This document shows positions 39,979 to 46,696 of a DNA stretch of 50,395 nt, in pieces. A model generated the notes under the pieces. The model worked only from the letters and a program-made list of their open reading frames with translations, was not told the DNA's origin and ran no database searches. The DNA comes from Crocinitomicaceae bacterium (GTDB lineage: Bacteria; Bacteroidota; Bacteroidia; Flavobacteriales_D; Crocinitomicaceae): contig JAGQYP010000026.1 in NCBI GenBank assembly GCA_020436025.1, positions 1 through 50,395 on the forward strand, given 5' to 3'. The translations under genes and the position numbers were made by a program. The first letter of the stretch is position 1. Every line of letters starts with the position of its first letter.

Positions 39979-42165
39979 ATATCTTCCTAACGCCCAAAGA
40001 GGAAATACATTTCGATATGAAGTATAGGTGATCATGCAGTTTCCATTAAACACTCCCGATATATTTTCTTGTGGCCAATCCCCGTTTTTCTCTTGTTTGG
40101 AAAGTAAGAATTGAATTCCTTTGTCGATGGCTGTTTTGTTTTTGCATTCTGCTTTTAAAAGAGCCATTATGGCCCAAGCGGTATTGACACAGTGACCTTC
40201 TTCTATATTGTAATATTTGCCTTCAATACAAGATTTGAATTCTTCTCCCCAACTACCATTGGGGTTTTGTTTGGCTAATAAAAAATTAACCGCTTTCTGA
40301 ACAGGTTCGCTGTCTGGAGATTCTCCGCAATTAATGAGTCCGTCTACCCCAAACCATGTTCCGTAAGTAAAACAAACGGCCCAGGATCCGTACCAACTCC
40401 CGTCTTCTCTTTGCTTTCTTTTGATGAAGTGCTTTCCTTTTTCAATGGCTGCTTCAATTTCCTTTTTGCGGTAATTGTATTTATCTGAGAATTTTTTGAG
40501 TCCTTGAATGGATGCAGAAGAACATTCCACATAACCCACTTCCACCATGATGTCTCCGAAAATCTGAGATGGATTCAGCATTTCCATCCATTTCGGACCT
40601 CTTTTCTCTTCATAACTAGCCCAAGACCCATCAATATTTTGCATTTGAAGCAGAAAATCAATCGCACCAGGCATTCGATCTTCCTGAATATTGCGATTGG
40701 AAATCACATCATATTGATTCAGCAAAATACTACTCTTCAATCCTTCCGCTGTACAATCTGTAATAGGCCAACCGTGATCTCTTGTACTAAAGGGCCAACC
40801 ATGCATGGAAACTGTTCTAAAAAATTTTTCTCGATCTCGCACGTCTTCTTGAACTTGAGAAACATCCAAAAAGTGGTAAATCTTATTCGCCATTTCAGGG
40901 AATTCCTCCACCTTATTCGATTCAATCAAAGCTTGTGCAGCAAAAACAGTATCCCATAATTGAGACCCATTGTACCCGTTCATTTTCATTCCGTCTTCGG
41001 CCAACCATAAATAGTCATCAAAACGGTCAATATGCTTTTGTAGTTTTTCGGAATTTGGACCTTCAGCATGCCAGATACAAAGGGCATTCAATACTTTATT
41101 TACAGGACCAATATTGATGTAATTTGTATGCTCATCTTCCGCATGGATATAATCCAATACAAACTCATCAGATTTTCTTCTAAAGTGTTTCCAAGCTACT
41201 TTTTCATATGCATTGGCAACGACAATGAAGCTTTTGTAAAGTTTGGTAGCGGGTTTAAAAATATCCACCGAGGTACAAGCATTTCTGGCATTCTTCCAGT
41301 TGATTTGCTCGTAAGGTTCTGTATAGATTTCAGATCTTAATTCTTTAATGAAATCATTTTCTTCAATCTTAACTTTCTTGGAAAAACAATAGGTCATTGG
41401 TAAATACACCATTCTACAGTGGTTCCAGTAATTTCCTGGATGAAGAGGAAGGTTTCTCGGTAAAACCCATAATTCTGGGAAAATACTATTGTTGCCATCC
41501 CACTCATATAAGTTCAAAACCGATAAATAAAATTTCCCCCAAGGCGGAATTCCAGTTGCTCCTCCGTGATTTTGAATGAATGCTCGTGCTTTTACAATTT
41601 CTGGTGCCTCTGCAGACATCCCCATGATTCGCAGACTCACATATTGCATCACGGTCCCAAACATGGTAGAGTGATCTTCAATATGTAAACCCCAACCTCC
41701 ATCTGCATTTTGATGGTTGAGCATGTATTTTTTCATCATCTCGACCTGTGCCGGATGAAATTGATGTCCAATAATGTATGAAACGATAATTAAACCCGGA
41801 GTTAGGAAATGTGGTCCTCCGTAATCCCCCGTCCAGTTGCCATCTTCCACTTGCAAGCGCGAGTAAAACTCAAATCCTTTAGTCAATGCCTGGTCTACAG
41901 GGTCGTTTTTCGAAACCGATTTTTCAGGATTTTCTTTTTCAAGCAAATAGCGAACAACTTTGTCTGCACTATTCGGATTTTTGGCCTTATCAAAATCGAA
42001 TGCCAAATTCATTTTTTGAAGAAAATCGGCTTTTTCTGCATCGGTGTGCACGCCTTCTGGATAATCAAAAAACCATCTTTGTCTTCCTTTATCGGTTTCT
42101 AATCTCCAGCAATCCCAATATTCATGAGTGTTTAGCTCTTTTTCCACTGTTTTTTCCGCGTGCAT
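39961..42165 (-). CDS. oxidosqualene cyclase, predicted cycloartenol-synthase type
   Basis: 734 residues, the length of eukaryotic oxidosqualene cyclases (about 730-760). Cyclises 2,3-oxidosqualene to a sterol skeleton; a monotopic membrane enzyme. Family marks in order: DGNWTGDYGGPHFLTPG (108-124), GGWGLHIEDHSTMFGT (156-171), HCRMVYLPM (249-257, with the conserved His), GYNGSQLWDT (397-406), HGWPITDCTAEG (464-475) with catalytic Asp470 in DCTAE, LNPSQIFGDIM (530-540) and SWYGSWAVCFTYGTWFGVDG (600-619). QW repeats are plentiful. DxDD of squalene-hopene cyclases is absent. From memory of Arabidopsis CAS1, product-controlling Tyr410, His477 and Ile481 correspond to Tyr398, His464 and Ile468 here, whereas animal lanosterol synthase has Thr, Cys and Val. 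The C-terminus (PLWALGRYNECRV) is full length. It is divergent from the squalene synthase gene. Confidence 0.96.
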   Translation of the reverse strand: MHAEKTVEKELNTHEYWDCWRLETDKGRQRWFFDYPEGVHTDAEKADFLQKMNLAFDFDKAKNPNSADKVVRYLLEKENPEKSVSKNDPVDQALTKGFEFYSRLQVEDGNWTGDYGGPHFLTPGLIIVSYIIGHQFHPAQVEMMKKYMLNHQNADGGWGLHIEDHSTMFGTVMQYVSLRIMGMSAEAPEIVKARAFIQNHGGATGIPPWGKFYLSVLNLYEWDGNNSIFPELWVLPRNLPLHPGNYWNHCRMVYLPMTYCFSKKVKIEENDFIKELRSEIYTEPYEQINWKNARNACTSVDIFKPATKLYKSFIVVANAYEKVAWKHFRRKSDEFVLDYIHAEDEHTNYINIGPVNKVLNALCIWHAEGPNSEKLQKHIDRFDDYLWLAEDGMKMNGYNGSQLWDTVFAAQALIESNKVEEFPEMANKIYHFLDVSQVQEDVRDREKFFRTVSMHGWPFSTRDHGWPITDCTAEGLKSSILLNQYDVISNRNIQEDRMPGAIDFLLQMQNIDGSWASYEEKRGPKWMEMLNPSQIFGDIMVEVGYVECSSASIQGLKKFSDKYNYRKKEIEAAIEKGKHFIKRKQREDGSWYGSWAVCFTYGTWFGVDGLINCGESPDSEPVQKAVNFLLAKQNPNGSWGEEFKSCIEGKYYNIEEGHCVNTAWAIMALLKAECKNKTAIDKGIQFLLSKQEKNGDWPQENISGVFNGNCMITYTSYRNVFPLWALGRYNECRV

Positions 42166-42192
42166 AAAATTCTTTTAAAATATGTCAATTTT

Positions 42193-42209
42193 GGCACAAA
42201 AATTGTGCC
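42193..42209. promoter_or_regulatory. 17-bp palindrome in the divergent sterol promoter region (putative operator)
   Basis: GGCACAA-AAA-TTGTGCC, a perfect 7-bp inverted repeat, 43 bases upstream of the cyclase ATG-proximal edge at 42165... more precisely 27 bases above 42165 and 39 bases before 42249. It is the only strong symmetric signal between the two divergent starts and is well placed for a dimeric regulator serving both directions. There is no T-run after a terminator-like fold on the - strand, while the + strand continues with TTTTT, so a hairpin in RNA cannot be excluded. Confidence 0.5.
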
Positions 42210-42248
42210 TTTTTCATCGAATTTATACATCGAAAACGAAAAAACTTT

Positions 42249-43388
42249 ATGATTACTGAATTATATCAGTCGGCTTTGTATCCATCCGAGATCAAGGCCA
42301 TGTTTAAGATCAAAAAAGACAGTGCAAAATATGCACCACCAAAGGAGTCATTAAAAGAACTTGCCAAAGTTCAATCCGATATCGAATTCTGTTATTCTGC
42401 CTTGGGAAAAGTTTCCCGTTCATTTTCTGTTGTAATCAAGCAACTTCCTGAGCAATTACGTGACGACGTTTGCATCTTTTATCTCGTTCTGAGAGCTCTG
42501 GATACGGTAGAAGACGATATGAATTACCCTTATGAAAAGAGAATGCCTTTGTTGCAGGCTTTTTATGAGAAATGTGATGACGAGGACTTTTACCTCGAAG
42601 GTGTAGGTGATCAGCAAGATTATGTTGATCTGTTGGAGCATTACCCAAAAATTACCCGTGTTTTTAAAACATTGGATCCGGGCGCACAAGAGATCATCAA
42701 AGACATCACCAAAAAAATGGGAGCTGGAATGGCTCACTTTGCCACTGAGGATGTCATCACAAACGAAGATTTTGACTTGTATTGCCATTATGTGGCGGGA
42801 TTGGTTGGAATCGGATTATCCAAACTATTTGCAAATTCTGGTGTAGAGAAAAAGGAGATGATGGACATGGAAGCACTTTCCAATTCAATGGGATTGTTCT
42901 TACAAAAAACCAACATCATCCGCGATTACCATGAGGACCTGCATTCGGATCGTGTGTTTCTTCCTAAATCGATTTGGGGGAAATACGAGAACACGATTGA
43001 TCTTTTCGAACAAAACATTGACAAGCAATCGTCCATGGACTGTTTGAATGATCTTTTGAACAATGCACTAACTCATATTCCGGATTGTATCACGTATTTG
43101 AATACACTTCAAAATAAAGAGGTGTTTAAATTCTGTGCTATCCCTCAGGTAATGGCTATTGCTACATTGGAAAAACTGTACAACAACAAAGATGTGTTTG
43201 CCAAAAATGTAAAAATCCGTAAAGGGTTGGCGGCAAAACTCATGTTGGAAACAACCGACATGAATGATGTGAAACAGTATTTTAAAAAATTCCTTTTGAG
43301 CATTGATGAGAAGGCAAATTCTTCCAACAAGATTCATAAGGAGACAAGACAAATAGTTAAAAAAGGACTTCAAAGTTTGGAATTATGA
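42249..43388 (+). CDS. squalene synthase (farnesyl-diphosphate farnesyltransferase), eukaryotic type
   Basis: 379 residues. Condenses two farnesyl diphosphates through presqualene diphosphate to squalene using NADPH and Mg2+. First Asp-rich motif FYLVLRALDTVEDDM (77-91, D85 and D89), then YCHYVAGLVGIGLSKLF (178-194), second motif MGLFLQKTNIIRDYHED (214-230, D226 and D230) and FCAIPQVMAIATL in the last third. These stretches are nearly the same as I remember in animal and yeast squalene synthase, and unlike the bacterial HpnC/HpnD/HpnE route. The C-terminal transmembrane anchor of the eukaryotic enzyme is missing (ends QIVKKGLQSLEL), so it is likely soluble or peripherally bound. It overlaps the epoxidase gene by four bases (ATGA), so the two are co-translated. 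Confidence 0.95.
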   Translation: MITELYQSALYPSEIKAMFKIKKDSAKYAPPKESLKELAKVQSDIEFCYSALGKVSRSFSVVIKQLPEQLRDDVCIFYLVLRALDTVEDDMNYPYEKRMPLLQAFYEKCDDEDFYLEGVGDQQDYVDLLEHYPKITRVFKTLDPGAQEIIKDITKKMGAGMAHFATEDVITNEDFDLYCHYVAGLVGIGLSKLFANSGVEKKEMMDMEALSNSMGLFLQKTNIIRDYHEDLHSDRVFLPKSIWGKYENTIDLFEQNIDKQSSMDCLNDLLNNALTHIPDCITYLNTLQNKEVFKFCAIPQVMAIATLEKLYNNKDVFAKNVKIRKGLAAKLMLETTDMNDVKQYFKKFLLSIDEKANSSNKIHKETRQIVKKGLQSLEL

Positions 43389-44734
43389 AAGAAGTAAAAA
43401 ATGAAACCTACGACATTTGTGTTATTGGAGCGGGTATTGCCGGTGCTCCAATCGCTTCTTATTTGGGAAAATCAGGTAAGAACATCGCAATTATAGAATT
43501 TGACTGGGGTCTGCAGGAAAGAATTCTTGGAGAATTACTACAACCAGGGGGTTATATGAGATTGTGTGATCTAGGATTGGGAGATTGCATCGAGAATATC
43601 GACGCGGTTCCAATGGTAGGTTATGCACTTTACCGTCAGGGAGAAGAATTCACCATCAAATATCCTGTTGAAGGAAAACAAATTACTGGATTTGGATTGA
43701 GAAATGGTCACTTCATGCAAAATTTGAGAGCGACATTGGATCAGTACGAAAACATAACCAAGATCTCGGGAAGAGTAATGGATTTCATCGAAGAAGATGG
43801 AAAAGTAATAGGGGTGAAATACATCGAAAACGACACCAATGAAGAGAAAATTCTAAAAGCGCATTTAACGGTTGCTTGCGAAGGACCACATGCTCGATTA
43901 AGAGGAAAATTGTCCAAGGCAAACAAGAAAGTAAATGGTCACTTTGTAGGATTGAAACTGAAGAATTGCCCATTACCATATCCAGGTCACGGACATTTGG
44001 TGATCACGGATACGACTCCTTTTATCATTTACCCAATTTCTTCTAATGAAGTAAGATTATTGATCGACTTCCCAGGAGAAAAGCCACCAAGATTTGGTGA
44101 AAAAATGAAGGAATTGATGATGGAGTATTATTATCCATTGTTCCCGGAATCAACAAAAGAATCGTTTAAAAATGCAGTGGAAGAAGGTGCATTTGACATG
44201 TTCCCAAATCACAGATTGGTTGGAGAACCTTTCATGAAAACTGGGGCCGTTCTTTTAGGAGATTCATTAAACATGAGACACCCGATTACCGGTGGAGGTA
44301 TGTCAGCTGTATTCTCTGATGTGAAAAAACTAGGAGATCAATTATTGCAAATTGAAGATTATGCGAATACGTCGGATGTGAACGAGAAAATCAAAGTTTT
44401 CTATGAAACTCGTCACGATGGAACAGCAACAATCAATATTTTGGCAGATGCGTTGTATCAAGTACTTTCTGATGGAAATCTGGCAGAGGCATGCTATAAT
44501 TACCTTAAAAAAGGAGGAGAAAAAGCAGAAGGGCCGATTTCTATATTGGGAGCATTAAACAAAGATGAAGCGTATTTAAAAAAGCATTTCTACGCTGTAG
44601 CCAAACAAGGAGCCAAAGAAAAACTATTGCCTTTCCCAACTCCGAAAAAGATCAAAGAAGGAACAAAAATGGTCAAAAAGGCCAACTCGATATTGCTACC
44701 GTTGTTAAAGACGGAACGCATACATCTGAATTAG
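43385..44734 (+). CDS. squalene monooxygenase (squalene epoxidase)
   Basis: 449 residues. FAD-dependent epoxidation of squalene to 2,3-oxidosqualene using O2 and a reductase, the substrate for the cyclase next door. Rossmann FAD motif VIGAGIAGAPIA (13-24), ERILGELLQPGGYMRL (45-60), Tyr93 in IKYPV (matching Tyr195 of human SQLE), and GDSLNMRHPITGGGMS (292-307), all highly specific to SQLE. The C-terminal helical domain LKKGGEKAEGPISILGAL is also present. Missing: the N-terminal membrane segment of the animal enzyme. Odd: the FAD 'DG' motif reads CEGPHARLR (165-173), with Glu166 in place of the usual Asp. A terminator follows its stop. Confidence 0.94.
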   Translation: MKEVKNETYDICVIGAGIAGAPIASYLGKSGKNIAIIEFDWGLQERILGELLQPGGYMRLCDLGLGDCIENIDAVPMVGYALYRQGEEFTIKYPVEGKQITGFGLRNGHFMQNLRATLDQYENITKISGRVMDFIEEDGKVIGVKYIENDTNEEKILKAHLTVACEGPHARLRGKLSKANKKVNGHFVGLKLKNCPLPYPGHGHLVITDTTPFIIYPISSNEVRLLIDFPGEKPPRFGEKMKELMMEYYYPLFPESTKESFKNAVEEGAFDMFPNHRLVGEPFMKTGAVLLGDSLNMRHPITGGGMSAVFSDVKKLGDQLLQIEDYANTSDVNEKIKVFYETRHDGTATINILADALYQVLSDGNLAEACYNYLKKGGEKAEGPISILGALNKDEAYLKKHFYAVAKQGAKEKLLPFPTPKKIKEGTKMVKKANSILLPLLKTERIHLN

Positions 44735-44764
44735 TCACTATGATTAATTTAAAACCTAAAAAAG

Positions 44765-44792
44765 AGCTCGTCAGAAATGGCGGGCTTTTTTT
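44765..44792 (+). terminator. rho-independent terminator of the squalene synthase/epoxidase operon
   Basis: AGCTCGTCA / TGGCGGGCT (nine pairs with G-U) capped by GAAA and followed by seven Ts. Confidence 0.85.
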
Positions 44793-44804
44793 GTGCTAAA
44801 TAAA

Positions 44805-44837
44805 AAACCTTCCAGGTCTCCAAGACCTGGAAGGTTT
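44805..44837 (-). terminator. 15-bp palindromic hairpin, terminator of the isoprenyl synthase operon
   Basis: AAACCTTCCAGGTCT / AGACCTGGAAGGTTT, perfect, loop of three bases. Read on the - strand it is followed by TTTTT, so it ends the operon that comes in from 45836. The very regular sequence suggests a dispersed palindromic repeat used as terminator. Confidence 0.75.
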
Positions 44838-44867
44838 ACATATCATTAAAGTTTCTTATTAAAAATT

Positions 44868-45836
44868 TTAAGATTCACGCTGAATCAAAAACTCAGCAAT
44901 TTCTTTCAAAGGGGCTTTCTTTTCAGATTCGATGGAGACATTATTCAAAGCTTCAATTCCAGCATTGTAATAATTCATCATCTCTTTGGTGGCGATTTCT
45001 TTGATATTGTACTTTTCGTAAAGAGCTTTTACTTTATCGATCTTTTCGTCGGCATCTGTCAGCTCGAAATAAGATTCTAAAAGCAATTTATCTTCTGGGG
45101 TAGCTAGTTCTTGTAAACGTAGCATCAAAAGTGTTTTCTTATTGCAAATGATGTCTCCTCCAACGGTTTTACCAAACTTATCTGGATCTGCATATACATC
45201 CATGATGTCGTCCTGGATTTGGAAAGAGATTCCTAAAGATTCCCCGAATTTGTACAGGTTGTTTTGATCTTCTTTCGATCCACCACCTCGGATGGCGCCT
45301 AATTTTAGAGAACAGCCCAACAAAACTGCCGTTTTAAGACGAATCATTTCTATATAATCGGCAACTGTGATGTCTTCTTGGGTTTCGAAATCCAAATCCA
45401 TTTGCTGACCTTCACAAATTTCTTTCGCTGTCGTATTGAACACACACAACAACTCTGGTAAAAACTGTGCTGGAGCCTGGATCAGGTAATCGTAAGATTT
45501 AATCATGATGGAATCTCCCGAAAGAATTCCAATATTTTGATTCCACTTTTGATGTACGGTTTCCTTTCCTCTTCTCAACGGTGCTTGATCCATGATGTCG
45601 TCGTGAATCAAAGAGAAATTATGGAAAAGCTCAATCGCAATAGCTTGTGGAATAGAATCCTTGTAATTATCATCGAATAATTGATGACCAATTAAGCACA
45701 AAACAGGACGAATTCTTTTACCACCCAATGAAAGGAAATACTTGATCGGATCGTATAAATTCGATGGAAATTTAGGAACCTCCATATTTTGGATTTCCTG
45801 AGATACTTCCGCTGTCAATGCTTTAATTGCATCCAT
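44868..45836 (-). CDS. trans-isoprenyl diphosphate synthase (FPP/GGPP synthase type)
   Basis: 322 residues. Head-to-tail condensation of IPP with allylic diphosphates. GGKRIRPVL (38-46), first Asp motif DDIMD (79-83) and second DDIMD (209-213) are intact, with FGKTVGGDI after the second. Residues five and four before the first motif are Phe74 and Ser75; a single aromatic at -5 with a short DDxxD motif is typical of C15-C20 synthases, so either FPP (the squalene synthase substrate) or GGPP is possible and cannot be decided from sequence alone. Its ATG overlaps the rmlA stop by one base, so translation is coupled. Confidence 0.9.
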   Translation of the reverse strand: MDAIKALTAEVSQEIQNMEVPKFPSNLYDPIKYFLSLGGKRIRPVLCLIGHQLFDDNYKDSIPQAIAIELFHNFSLIHDDIMDQAPLRRGKETVHQKWNQNIGILSGDSIMIKSYDYLIQAPAQFLPELLCVFNTTAKEICEGQQMDLDFETQEDITVADYIEMIRLKTAVLLGCSLKLGAIRGGGSKEDQNNLYKFGESLGISFQIQDDIMDVYADPDKFGKTVGGDIICNKKTLLMLRLQELATPEDKLLLESYFELTDADEKIDKVKALYEKYNIKEIATKEMMNYYNAGIEALNNVSIESEKKAPLKEIAEFLIQRES

Positions 45837-46696
45837 TATTTTATCAGTCTAAGTAGATAATTGCCGTAGCCACTTTTTACTAATGGTTCAGCCAGTTTCT
45901 TCAACTGAGCCTTGTCAATATAACCGTTAATATACGCAGCTTCTTCAATACATCCAATTTTTAAGCCTTGTCTTTCTTCTATTACTTGTACAAATTGTCC
46001 TGCTTGCATCAAGGATGGAAAAGTTCCAGTGTCCAACCATGCTGTACCTCTAGATAATAAACCAACCTTCAATTTGTTCATTTCAAGGTATCTTTTATTT
46101 ACATCCGTAATTTCTAACTCACCTCTTGGAGATGGTTTCAAACTTTTCGCGATTTCCACTACTTGATTGTCGTAGAAATACAAACCTGGAACGGCGTAAT
46201 TGGATTTAGGGTTGGTGGGTTTTTCTTCAATGGAGATGACATTCATTGCATCATCAAATTCCACCACACCATATCTTTCAGGATCTGAAACGTGGTAAGC
46301 ATAAACAATTCCTCCATCTGGATTCATGTTTTCTCTAAGTAATTTTCCCATTCCGTTACCGTAGAAAATGTTGTCTCCTAGAATCAAAGCAACGGAATCG
46401 TCTCCAATAAATTCTTCTCCGAGTATAAATGCCTGAGCAAGTCCTTCTGGTTTAGGCTGAACTTTGTATTCAAAACGGCAACCAAGCTGACTCCCATCCC
46501 CTAATAATTTCTCAAAACTCCCAATATCATGAGGAGTAGAAATGATCAAAATTTCTCGAATACCTGAATTCAAAAGGGTAGTCAAGGGATAATATATCAT
46601 GGGTTTATCGTAAATCGGCATCAGCTGTTTGCTTACAGCTAAAGTTAAAGGATGCAGTCTTGTTCCGCTTCCACCGGCTAAAATGATTCCTTTCAT
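45836..46696 (-). CDS. rmlA: glucose-1-phosphate thymidylyltransferase
   Basis: 286 residues, full length. Makes dTDP-glucose from dTTP and glucose-1-phosphate, the first step of dTDP-rhamnose and related sugars. Nucleotidyltransferase motif [19 protein letters not shown] at the start, [27 protein letters not shown] and [20 protein letters not shown] follow, as in RmlA/RfbA. The other rml genes are not in this window. Overlaps the RND gene by four bases upstream (ATGA) and the prenyl synthase by one base downstream, a tightly packed unit whose members are not biochemically related in an obvious way. Confidence 0.95.
   Translation of the reverse strand: MKGIILAGGSGTRLHPLTLAVSKQLMPIYDKPMIYYPLTTLLNSGIREILIISTPHDIGSFEKLLGDGSQLGCRFEYKVQPKPEGLAQAFILGEEFIGDDSVALILGDNIFYGNGMGKLLRENMNPDGGIVYAYHVSDPERYGVVEFDDAMNVISIEEKPTNPKSNYAVPGLYFYDNQVVEIAKSLKPSPRGELEITDVNKRYLEMNKLKVGLLSRGTAWLDTGTFPSLMQAGQFVQVIEERQGLKIGCIEEAAYINGYIDKAQLKKLAEPLVKSGYGNYLLRLIK

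Noticed and set aside
40504..40959. 151-codon open frame on the + strand inside the cyclase gene
   Set aside because: Antisense to the clear cyclase reading frame; composition is a reflection of the coding strand.
39961..42165. Possible squalene-hopene cyclase annotation
   Set aside because: The DxDD acid motif is missing and the eukaryotic DCTAE motif and TGDYGGP, LHIEDHSTMFG signatures are present, which defines oxidosqualene cyclase.
42191..42209. Sigma-54-like promoter TTGGCAC-N5-TTGTG overlapping the palindrome
   Set aside because: The -12 element should be TTGC; here it is TTGT, and the match is a by-product of the perfect palindrome. Kept only as an operator candidate.
42249..43388. 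Phytoene synthase or HpnD
   Set aside because: Motif content and the FCAIPQVMAIATL-type C-terminus are those of eukaryotic squalene synthase, and no other carotenoid or hopanoid genes are nearby.
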